Assembly: GCA_021781255.1 (NCBI GenBank)
Contig: JAJXXG010000825.1
Location: 1-6,149 of the forward strand
Source: Acidobacteriota bacterium
Lineage (GTDB): Bacteria > Acidobacteriota > Terriglobia > Terriglobales > Acidobacteriaceae
Direction of reading: 5' to 3'
Length of the DNA: 6,149 bases
Shown: piece by piece, positions 1-5,465 of the stretch
How the letters are laid out: each line of letters opens with the position of its first letter
How positions within the stretch are numbered: position 1 is the stretch's first letter
The notes under the pieces: model-generated
Told to the model about the DNA's origin: nothing
Databases searched by the model: none
Seen by the model: the letters and a program-made list of their open reading frames with translations, nothing else
Position numbers and translations under genes: made by a program

Positions 1-1872
1 CTTGACCAGGGCGAGGTCGGGCTCGATGCCGGTGGTGTCGCAATCCATCATGAAGCCGATGGTGCCGGTGGGCGCGAGGACGGTGGTCTGGGAGTTGCGA
101 TAGCCGTAACGCTCGCCGTAGATGAGCGCCATGTCCCAGCACTCGCGGCTGGCATTGATGAGCGCATCGAGCTGCGGGACGCTGAAAGGCTCGGCGCTGG
201 TGCGCGACTTGCCGATGTTGTTCACCTCAGCGCGGTGCATGCGGATGACGTCAAGGAACGGCTCGCGGTTGACGTAGAAGCCGGGGCAGGCGCCGCCCTG
301 CCGCTCGACGCTGGCGGTGAGCGGAGTGGCCGAGGCAAGCGGCGGGCACTGGGCCGCGACGATTGCCGATTGCAGATAGGCCTGGCCGCACATGATCGCG
401 GTGAGCGCGGCAGCCAGGTCACGGCCGGCGGCGGAATCATAGGGCAGACCGAAGGCCATGAGGAGCGCGCCGAGATTGGCATAGCCCAGGCCCAGCGGAC
501 GGTAGTCGTGCGAGTTCTTGGAGATGGCCTCGGTGGGGTAGCCGGAGTTGTCCACGAGGATGTCCATCGCCGTAATCACAACGGAGATCGCATGGCGGTA
601 GGCCGGAATGTCAAAGGTGCCCACCGGGGTGAGGAACTTGAGCAGGTTGAAGCTGGCGAGGTTGCAGGCGGAGTCGTCGAGGAACATGTACTCCGAGCAG
701 GGATTGGACGCGTTGATGCGCGCGGTGTTCTTGCTGGTGTGCCAGCGATTGATGGTGGTGTCGAACTGGAGGCCGGGGTCGCCGCACAGCCATGTCGCCT
801 CGGCAATCTTGCGCATGATTTCGCGCGCCTTGTAAGTCTTGACCGGCTGGTGACCCTTGACTGTGTAGGTGGTGAACTCGCCATCGTTCTCATAGGCGCG
901 CATGAACTCGTCGCTTACGCGCACGGAATTGTTGGCGTTCTGGAAGAAGATGGAGGAATAGGCCTCCGAATCGGGGCCCGAGCCGTCATAGCCGGCCTTG
1001 ATGAGCGAGAAGGCCTTGGCTTCCTCTTTGGCCTTGCACTCGATGAACTCCATGATGTCGGGATGGTCCACATTGAGGATGACCATCTTTGCGGCGCGGC
1101 GCGTTTTGCCGCCGGACTTGATGACGCCGGCAAAGGCGTCAAACCCGCGCATGAAGCTGAGCGGACCGGAAGCCTGGCCGCCGCCGGAGAGATGCTCCAT
1201 GGAGCCGCGAATGGCCGACAGGTTGGACCCGGTGCCGGAGCCCCACTTGAACAGCATTCCCTCGGTTTTGGCCAAAGTGAGAATGGAATCCAGCGAGTCG
1301 TCGACTGAATTGATGAAGCAGGCCGAGCACTGAGGATTCTTGTATCCGGTCGCAGAAAACTTCACGCCGCCGGTGGAGGGATCCCAGTGCCAGTTCTGCC
1401 CATCGGACTGTGGTTCCAGCCGGTCGCAACCCACGTTGAACCAGACGGGGGAATTGAAGGCCACTCTCTGCGTGAGGAGCATGTGGACCAGTTCGTCGTG
1501 GAAGATTGCTGCGTCGTGAGCGGAGGCAAAGTAACCGCCTGCAATGCCCCAGTCGCGCACGGTCTCAGTGACGCGCCCCACCAGTTGGCGGACGCCGGTT
1601 TCCCGCTCCGGAGTACCGAGTTGGCCGTGGAGATACTTTGAGGCCACAATATTGGTGGCCGTCATGGACCAATCCTGGGGCACGTCCACGTCCTTCTGCT
1701 CAAAGATCGTGTTGCCCTTGCTGTCAGTAATGAGCGCGGTGCGGCGATCCCACTGGACCTCGTCGTACGGCGAAATACCATCCCTGGAAAAGCGGCGGGT
1801 GAAGGTAAGCCCGCCCTGACTGTATGCAGTCTCTTGGGAAGCGGCAGCGGTATGAAGATTGGCCTCGTTCAT
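1..1872 (-). CDS. nrdJ: Vitamin B12-dependent (class II) ribonucleoside-diphosphate reductase, C-terminus outside window
   Basis: This cytoplasmic enzyme reduces ribonucleotides to deoxyribonucleotides, using adenosylcobalamin to generate a thiyl radical, so it needs neither an NrdB subunit nor oxygen. I translated all 624 codons from ATG at 1872 to the left edge and found no stop or frameshift. Landmarks: NSPVWFN (residues 140-146), SACF with the probable first redox Cys at 185 (C182 is nearby), KWGSGTGSNLS (209-219), NPCSE (390-394) holding the catalytic Asn390/Cys392/Glu394 triad with Cys392 as thiyl site, and the partner Cys403 in SACNLAS. The 11-residue Cys392-Cys403 spacing fits the family. 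PTGTIGFMMDCDTTGIEPD (601-619) is the phosphate-binding loop and class II signature. No N-terminal ATP-cone is present; the conserved fold begins near residue 24 (TRRFSRDGISPYDE). The C-terminal barrel end and the usual Cys-rich tail lie outside. The start is supported by GAAAGGA ending 4 nt upstream. Known of the family: the Cys roles. Inferred: assignment by motif. Confidence 0.96.
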   Translation of the reverse strand, partial: MNEANLHTAAASQETAYSQGGLTFTRRFSRDGISPYDEVQWDRRTALITDSKGNTIFEQKDVDVPQDWSMTATNIVASKYLHGQLGTPERETGVRQLVGRVTETVRDWGIAGGYFASAHDAAIFHDELVHMLLTQRVAFNSPVWFNVGCDRLEPQSDGQNWHWDPSTGGVKFSATGYKNPQCSACFINSVDDSLDSILTLAKTEGMLFKWGSGTGSNLSAIRGSMEHLSGGGQASGPLSFMRGFDAFAGVIKSGGKTRRAAKMVILNVDHPDIMEFIECKAKEEAKAFSLIKAGYDGSGPDSEAYSSIFFQNANNSVRVSDEFMRAYENDGEFTTYTVKGHQPVKTYKAREIMRKIAEATWLCGDPGLQFDTTINRWHTSKNTARINASNPCSEYMFLDDSACNLASFNLLKFLTPVGTFDIPAYRHAISVVITAMDILVDNSGYPTEAISKNSHDYRPLGLGYANLGALLMAFGLPYDSAAGRDLAAALTAIMCGQAYLQSAIVAAQCPPLASATPLTASVERQGGACPGFYVNREPFLDVIRMHRAEVNNIGKSRTSAEPFSVPQLDALINASRECWDMALIYGERYGYRNSQTTVLAPTGTIGFMMDCDTTGIEPDLALVK

Positions 1873-1876
1873 ATGA

Positions 1877-1883
1877 TCCTTTC
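1877..1883 (-). promoter_or_regulatory. Ribosome binding site of nrdJ
   Basis: On the minus strand GAAAGGA lies 4 nt before the ATG at 1872. It fixes the start, giving the N-terminus MNEANLHTAAASQ, a short non-conserved lead into the conserved TRRFSRDG block. Confidence 0.6.
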
Positions 1884-2069
1884 AGTCGGCAAAAGCGGGA
1901 ATGTCCTGCCTGCGCCAGCGCACTTTGGCCTGTAACGCAGCACGGTGGAAGCTCTACATCAGACGGGAAATGGGCTTGCAGCGCGCCGCGAGTCTTTCTG
2001 CCCTTCATGATTAGACGGCCAGGCTTTTCATCGCGATTTCGTTACTGCCCGTTTTCAGTCGCAGATGAA

Positions 2070-2098
2070 AAAATAGCGCTGTCTATGGTACAAGTCAA
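2070..2098 (-). promoter_or_regulatory. Predicted sigma-70-type promoter of nrdJ
   Basis: Read on the minus strand, TTGACT (2098-2093, five of six to TTGACA) is followed after exactly 17 nt by TATTTT (2075-2070, four of six to TATAAT). Transcription would start near 2063, giving a leader of about 190 nt before the nrdJ ATG. The elements sit in the most AT-rich part of the intergenic region and directly beside an NrdR-like palindrome, which strengthens the call. It is a motif prediction only; other sites in the leader cannot be excluded. Confidence 0.5.
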
Positions 2099-2105
2099 CA
2101 GCAAA

Positions 2106-2121
2106 CCACAATATCTTGTAT
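2106..2121 (-). promoter_or_regulatory. NrdR-box-like operator upstream of nrdJ
   Basis: Minus-strand ATACAAGATATTGTGG matches 13 of 16 positions of the NrdR-box consensus as I recall it (acaCwAtATaTwGtgt), including the near-symmetric core CAAGATATTG. It lies 7 bp upstream of the predicted -35 hexamer. NrdR is the widespread ATP-cone repressor of ribonucleotide reductase genes, so position and gene context agree. A weaker partner (GTACCATAGACAGCGC, 2091-2076, nine of 16) starts 30 bp away, inside the -35/-10 spacer; NrdR boxes usually occur in pairs about three helical turns apart. The nrdR gene itself is not in the window. Confidence 0.5.
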
Positions 2122-2369
2122 TTTGTTCACATTCGCGACAACGAGCGGTGAAATACAGCCAGATTGCCTGTGGAAAGCTCAAATGACCTTTCCGAGCGCG
2201 GGTTTCATCCACCCGGAATGCCCCAAACCCTGTGCAAACGCGGCTTTGAGCTCCAGCGTTATCGCAGATACCAGCGTATTCCGCTGCCGAACCGCATACA
2301 AGGCGCAGAAACAGTGCATAATGGCCATCCGGCTGTGCGAAATGTGGAGAATCAGGCCGTTTCTGAACT

Positions 2370-2404
2370 GGCATCTCCGGCGGCCTGCCGGAGGCTGCGA
2401 TGCC
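2370..2404 (+). repeat. Inverted repeat / hairpin in the GNAT leader
   Basis: CTCCGGC (2375-2381) and GCCGGAG (2387-2393) form a perfect 7-bp stem with a 5-nt loop. GGCAT (2370-2374) and ATGCC (2400-2404) extend it by 5 bp across a 6-nt bulge on the 3' side. The structure ends 22 nt before the GNAT start codon. No T-tract follows, so it does not look like an intrinsic terminator. It could be a leader structure affecting translation, or a protein-binding palindrome; its function is unknown. Confidence 0.4.
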
Positions 2405-2426
2405 CGGGGCCTGATAGGCTGACTCA

Positions 2427-3113
2427 ATGCCTGAAAACCGAGCAACGTTCTCTGCATGGAAACCTGTACAGCTTCCCGGGCCTGTGACGCTGCGCGGGCG
2501 CTATGTGGCTCTTGAACCGCTGGATGCCATGCGCCATGCGGCGGCGTTGTGGGAGGCAGTCCGGGAGCACGACGAACTATGGACGTGGCTGGCAGATGGG
2601 CCTTACGCCAGCGAGGCCGGGCTGACAGAGGCAGTTGCGAAGAAGCAGGCCGCTACGGATGCTGTATTTCTGGCGATTGTGCCTGCCGCGACGGGGCTGG
2701 CGGCCGGGTACGCCAGCTACATGCGTATGGAACGAGTGCACGGGGTGGTCGAGGTGGGCAATATCCTACTGACGCCCGCCTTGCAGCGCACGACGGCAGC
2801 CACGGAGGCGATGTACCTGATGGCGCGGCATGTTTTTGAGGATCTTGGCTACCGACGCTATGAGTGGAAGTGCACTGTAGAGAATGCGCCCAGCCGCCGC
2901 GCCGCGCAGCGCCTGGGATTCGTGTTTGAGGGCATCTTTCGGCAACACATGGTGGTGAAGGGGCGCAACCGCGATACGGCGTGGTTCTCAATGCTGGATG
3001 GAGATTGGCCCGCGAGGAAGAGGGCTTTTGAGGAATGGCTGAAGTCGGAGAATTTCGATGGCGAGGGCCGGCAGCGGCAGAGCCTCAGGCAACTATCTGC
3101 CGCCGATGCCTAG
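2427..3113 (+). CDS. GNAT family N-acetyltransferase, RimJ/RimL-like
   Basis: The predicted cytoplasmic 228-residue protein would transfer acetyl from acetyl-CoA to an amine; the substrate is unknown. The pattern fits the RimJ/RimL-type branch: an N-terminal strand VTLRGRYVALEPL (20-32), a central VEVGNILLTPALQRTTAATEAMYLMARHVFEDLGYRRYEWKC (108-149) covering the acetyl-CoA-binding strand and helix, then VENAPSRRAAQRLGFVFEGIFRQHMVVKGRNRDTAWFSML (151-190), where N153, S156 and the AQRLGF segment are typical of this branch. The canonical Q/RxxGxG/A loop appears as QRTTAA (120-125), with a Thr in place of the usual first Gly, a variation seen in this branch. The ATG at 2427 has only a weak AGG at 2416-2418 upstream. 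The last ~25 residues are polar and probably disordered. It stands alone: divergent from nrdJ and convergent with the next gene. RimJ/RimL homologues acetylate ribosomal protein N-termini, but many relatives act on small molecules, so no symbol is given. Confidence 0.87.
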   Translation: MPENRATFSAWKPVQLPGPVTLRGRYVALEPLDAMRHAAALWEAVREHDELWTWLADGPYASEAGLTEAVAKKQAATDAVFLAIVPAATGLAAGYASYMRMERVHGVVEVGNILLTPALQRTTAATEAMYLMARHVFEDLGYRRYEWKCTVENAPSRRAAQRLGFVFEGIFRQHMVVKGRNRDTAWFSMLDGDWPARKRAFEEWLKSENFDGEGRQRQSLRQLSAADA

Positions 3114-3139
3114 CTTGCGCGTTGCCTTGACGCCCGTCC

Positions 3140-5188
3140 TCAGTTCCCTGCCGCGCCGGAGCCTGGAGCCAGCACAATATGCTGCTGATCGTTGGCGGCG
3201 ATTTTCTGGTAGTAATCGCGAAGAGCCGGATAATCCTTGGGATCAAGCAGCACGAACGCGCGGGCAAAGATGTGCTTGACGTTGATCGCGCCGGGACTCT
3301 GCACCGTCTTGACGACCAGTGCGGCATGCCCGGGCCAGGGCAGTTGCGCCGGCTGCGGAGCGCTCTGCACGGCGTAATTGACTGGCAGGTGGTAGGTCAC
3401 GTCATCAATCATCTGCTCAGTGAAGTGCAGATCGAGCGGGGACTCGCGCTTCTGCTCTGTTGCGTAAGGCGGGAGGCCGCTGGTGGAAAAGAAGAAGGCG
3501 GGGACCTGGAGCGTCTTGGCCGCCGGCGCGCCCAACTGGCCTGTAATCGCGACGGACGCTGACAGGTAGCCGGTCGGCGTATCCAATCCCTGAAGCTGCT
3601 GCACCTGTCCCGAAACGCCCTGCGGCAGCAGGCCGGAGAGGGCATCACTGAGGCCCTTCCGCACCGCAGGCGTGCCTTCAGTAAGGTTGAGTTGGCGCCA
3701 GTAGAGCGCTTCGGGGCCATTCATGATGAGTTTGACGGTGCCTTTGACGCCGCCTTGCGCGTCAAGAGTGAGGTCGGCAGTGTGGGCCAGGATTGAGTCG
3801 CGGGTCAGGTTCTGAGGCGTCATGGCATTGGGGCTCACGCCGTTGGCCGTCTCAAGCAGTCCGCCAGAGAGCGTGTGAGACCAGCGCAACTGGCCATAGG
3901 GAAGCAGTTTTTCGCCGGGGTCCACAACGACGTCAGCGCCATTGATATGGAGCACCACGAGGGTGATCGTGAGCTGGCCGAGCGAGAGATAGCCGGGGTC
4001 AAAGATGCGCCGGCTGCGATCGGCCACGCTCATGGCGCTGGCCTGCAGGCCGGCGGCGCGCGCCAGGGCAAGATAGAGCGTCGCAATCTCGTTGCGCGTT
4101 CCACTTTTTGCGCTCCAGACCTGCTGCGCGGGACGCACATCGCGCGAGATTTCCGCCTGCATGCGTTCAGCTTCATTGGGTGAGAATGCTGTGTTCCCGA
4201 GAGCTTGAACTGCATCGTAGAGCTTGCGCGCCTTTTCGTCGTCGGTTGCGGCCCCGGCCGTAATCTGCGCGGCCGCGGCTTTCATGTCCGGCGTGGGTTC
4301 GGAGGCGCGATCGATCGCCTTTGCCCAGCGCTTGCCCTCATCGGCCCAGTAGACATCTGCGGACAGATAGGGCGTGTAATAGAAGCGCACTCGATAGACC
4401 ATGCTTTGCTCGGGCGGCGCGTTCGGTTCGTGCGCAATGGGCGGCACATCCTGGATATCCAGGGCGAAATCGCGCTTTGGGCTCGGCTGCACTTGCGCTC
4501 CTGCAGGCAGATGCGCGGCAAAGAGAAGATAACTCGCGCTTTCTCCATCGACGACTCTGGTGATGCTTTGGTTGCCGATTACGTTCCGTTCAAGATCGCT
4601 GAGCGGGTTGTAATAGAAGTGCTCCTTGTGAATGAAGATGTCCTGTTGGACATCCCAATAAGGGATGGTGCTTGCGAGGGCGGAATTGATGAACTCCTGC
4701 ATGCCGGGAGTCACGCCGGTGACTTTTGCATCACCGAGCGGCACGGTCCATCGGTATTCGAGGATGCTGCCCACCTCAACGCCGGGGAGCGTGAAGGTTG
4801 AAGGGCCGGGATGGTGGGCGGTGCTTGCGATATCCTCCGGTTTGATGGAAAGCGGGATGACTGTTCCATCGGCATGAATCGTGCGGCCTTCGATGCGCGG
4901 GAGCACGCCTTCGCCAGCATAGGGAATCACGACGGAAGCCCACTTGCTGCCCTGCTCGGTAAGGACTTTGATGCGTGCGTACTCGCTGACAAAGTGATTG
5001 AAGTTGTCGGTTATCTCTTCGCGGTAGAGAAAGACGGCCGGGGCTCCGGGGGCCTTGGGGTCGGAGGTCATTTTCAATTCTTCCGAAGTGGGATTCTGAA
5101 ATTTCTGAGCTGCACCGGCGACCGGCAAGGCCAACGCTGCAAGTGCGATTGCCACGATTGCCGCGTAAGAACGAACATCCATACACAT
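3140..5188 (-). CDS. Secreted DUF3857 / transglutaminase-like protein lacking the catalytic cysteine
   Basis: This 682-residue protein begins with a signal peptide (hydrophobic about 8-26, likely cleavage near AGA-A-QKF at 25-28, no lipobox), so it is probably periplasmic or secreted. Residues about 55-225 form a beta-rich DUF3857-type domain (YREEITDNFNHFVSEYARIKVLTEQG, then a repeated pattern of acidic and hydrophobic strands). Residues about 300-425 resemble the transglutaminase-like core: ATDDEKARKLYDAVQ, WSAKSGTRNEIATLYLALARAAGLQA (358-384) and a VVVDPGEKLLPYG strand (420-432). Where active members carry G-D/N-C-x-D/E, this one has GTRNE (363-367), and the usual FxH-type His motif is not evident; only the DPG Asp remains. 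The only cysteine in the whole protein is residue 2, inside the signal peptide. A C-terminal beta domain (about 460-670) ends in the FARAFVLLDPKDYPALRDYYQKI block typical of the family. Start at 5188 is preferred over ATG at 5182 because GAGAGGG lies 6 nt upstream. Function unknown; a binding or scaffolding role is inferred. Confidence 0.88.
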   Translation of the reverse strand: MCMDVRSYAAIVAIALAALALPVAGAAQKFQNPTSEELKMTSDPKAPGAPAVFLYREEITDNFNHFVSEYARIKVLTEQGSKWASVVIPYAGEGVLPRIEGRTIHADGTVIPLSIKPEDIASTAHHPGPSTFTLPGVEVGSILEYRWTVPLGDAKVTGVTPGMQEFINSALASTIPYWDVQQDIFIHKEHFYYNPLSDLERNVIGNQSITRVVDGESASYLLFAAHLPAGAQVQPSPKRDFALDIQDVPPIAHEPNAPPEQSMVYRVRFYYTPYLSADVYWADEGKRWAKAIDRASEPTPDMKAAAAQITAGAATDDEKARKLYDAVQALGNTAFSPNEAERMQAEISRDVRPAQQVWSAKSGTRNEIATLYLALARAAGLQASAMSVADRSRRIFDPGYLSLGQLTITLVVLHINGADVVVDPGEKLLPYGQLRWSHTLSGGLLETANGVSPNAMTPQNLTRDSILAHTADLTLDAQGGVKGTVKLIMNGPEALYWRQLNLTEGTPAVRKGLSDALSGLLPQGVSGQVQQLQGLDTPTGYLSASVAITGQLGAPAAKTLQVPAFFFSTSGLPPYATEQKRESPLDLHFTEQMIDDVTYHLPVNYAVQSAPQPAQLPWPGHAALVVKTVQSPGAINVKHIFARAFVLLDPKDYPALRDYYQKIAANDQQHIVLAPGSGAAGN

Positions 5189-5194
5189 GCACTA

Positions 5195-5201
5195 CCCTCT
5201 C
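5195..5201 (-). promoter_or_regulatory. Ribosome binding site of the DUF3857 gene
   Basis: Minus-strand GAGAGGG ends 6 nt before the ATG at 5188 and 12 nt before the in-frame ATG at 5182. The spacing favours the upstream start, giving the N-terminus MCMDVRSY. Confidence 0.55.
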
Positions 5202-5269
5202 GCGAATGCGCGGAGTGTCGCGCATCCAAGGTACAGTTGAATCTCGTTTGATGTTTAATTCCGCGAGAA

Positions 5270-5278
5270 ATCATAGCA
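5270..5278 (-). promoter_or_regulatory. Extended -10 promoter candidate for the DUF3857 gene
   Basis: On the minus strand TGCTATGAT contains an extended -10 dinucleotide TG, one spacer base, and TATGAT (five of six to TATAAT). No good -35 lies 17 nt upstream (GTCTCG), which an extended -10 can tolerate. Transcription would begin near 5263 and leave a leader of about 75 nt. Prediction from motif only. Confidence 0.35.
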
Positions 5279-5296
5279 TCCAAAAGCATGCCCGAG

Positions 5297-5336
5297 ACTG
5301 GCATGGCCCAATGCGATAAGGCAGGGCCATTCCAGT
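5297..5336. repeat. 13-bp inverted repeat between hppA and the DUF3857 gene
   Basis: ACTGGCATGGCCC (5297-5309) and GGGCCATTCCAGT (5324-5336) are inverted repeats with 12 of 13 positions pairing and a 14-nt loop. It lies between the hppA terminator and the extended -10 candidate, centred about 53 bp upstream of the predicted start of the DUF3857 transcript. There is no solid T-tract on either side, so it is not an obvious intrinsic terminator. It could be an operator palindrome, a secondary hppA 3' hairpin, or a dispersed genomic repeat. Confidence 0.5.
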
Positions 5337-5409
5337 GTGTCTTTGTCCGCCGGACTGCTACTGCCTGCTTGTCCTTCGGGCCAATCTTGCGGACGCCGCT
5401 TTCGTGTGC

Positions 5410-5443
5410 AAAGAAAACGCCGCCCATTTCTGAGCGGCGCTTT
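5410..5443 (-). terminator. Intrinsic terminator of hppA
   Basis: Reading the minus strand, CGCCGC (5439-5434) plus TCA pairs with TGG plus GCGGCG (5423-5418): a 9-bp stem with one G-U wobble closed by a GAAA tetraloop (5430-5427). It is followed immediately by TTTTCTTT (5417-5410), and preceded by AAA at 5443-5441. It begins about 22 nt after the hppA stop codon. This is a textbook Rho-independent terminator shape. Confidence 0.88.
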
Positions 5444-5465
5444 GCCTTGGTTAACGGGACGGGAA

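Larger units (their letters stand above)
1873..2426. other. Divergent intergenic region between nrdJ and the GNAT gene
   Basis: This 554-bp stretch contains no coding sequence I can support. Short open frames here (for example minus 2042-2374 and plus 2164-2487) have no recognisable motifs, and most overlap each other. Positions 2041-2160 are AT-rich relative to the genes (53 G/C in 120 bases by hand count), which matches the predicted nrdJ promoter and NrdR box. From the predicted transcription start near 2063 to the nrdJ ATG there is a leader of roughly 190 nt. I looked in it for a cobalamin riboswitch B12-box and saw none. For the plus-strand GNAT gene the best -10-like hexamer is CATAAT at 2317-2322, but no acceptable -35 precedes it, so its promoter is unresolved. 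Confidence 0.6.
5189..5465. other. Intergenic region between hppA and the DUF3857 gene
   Basis: These 277 bp separate two minus-strand genes. They hold, in minus-strand order, the hppA terminator, a 13-bp inverted repeat, an extended -10 promoter candidate and the DUF3857 leader with its ribosome site. Open frames crossing this stretch on either strand run antisense or out of frame into neighbouring genes and show no family signature. The terminator and separate promoter indicate the two genes are not co-transcribed by default. Confidence 0.6.

Noticed and set aside
235..1308. A 357-codon open frame on the plus strand
   Set aside because: It is fully antisense to nrdJ, whose own frame is intact with every catalytic motif. 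The antisense product is low-complexity (Gly/Val/Ala/Glu-rich) with no family signature, as expected from the mirror frame of GC-rich coding DNA.
1724..2008. Minus-strand open frame starting in the nrdJ leader, possible upstream ORF
   Set aside because: Its ATG at 2008 has no ribosome site. It runs out of frame into the nrdJ start region, and the product lacks any recognisable feature.
1873..2070. Cobalamin riboswitch in the nrdJ leader
   Set aside because: I looked for the B12-box and the expected stem pattern on the minus strand and found none. An Rfam search would be decisive.
2199..2215. T-arm-like element of a tRNA (5-bp stem CGGGT/ACCCG with 7-nt loop TTCATCC)
   Set aside because: The conserved A at loop position 58 is T, no matching 5' acceptor strand or anticodon arm lies upstream, and no proper CCA end follows. 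A chance hairpin.
2294..2322. GNAT promoter with -10 CATAAT at 2317-2322
   Set aside because: The -10 is 5/6, but the -35 position reads GCATAC and no proper extended -10 TGn is present; too weak to annotate.
3085..3130. Possible shared terminator between the convergent GNAT and DUF3857 genes (AGGCAAC at 3087-3093 pairing with GTTGCCT at 3121-3127)
   Set aside because: The stem is only 7 bp with a 27-nt loop, overlaps the end of the GNAT coding sequence, and has no T-tract on either strand.
4205..4801. A 198-codon plus-strand open frame
   Set aside because: It is antisense to the DUF3857 gene, with no ribosome site or recognisable motif; a codon-bias shadow.
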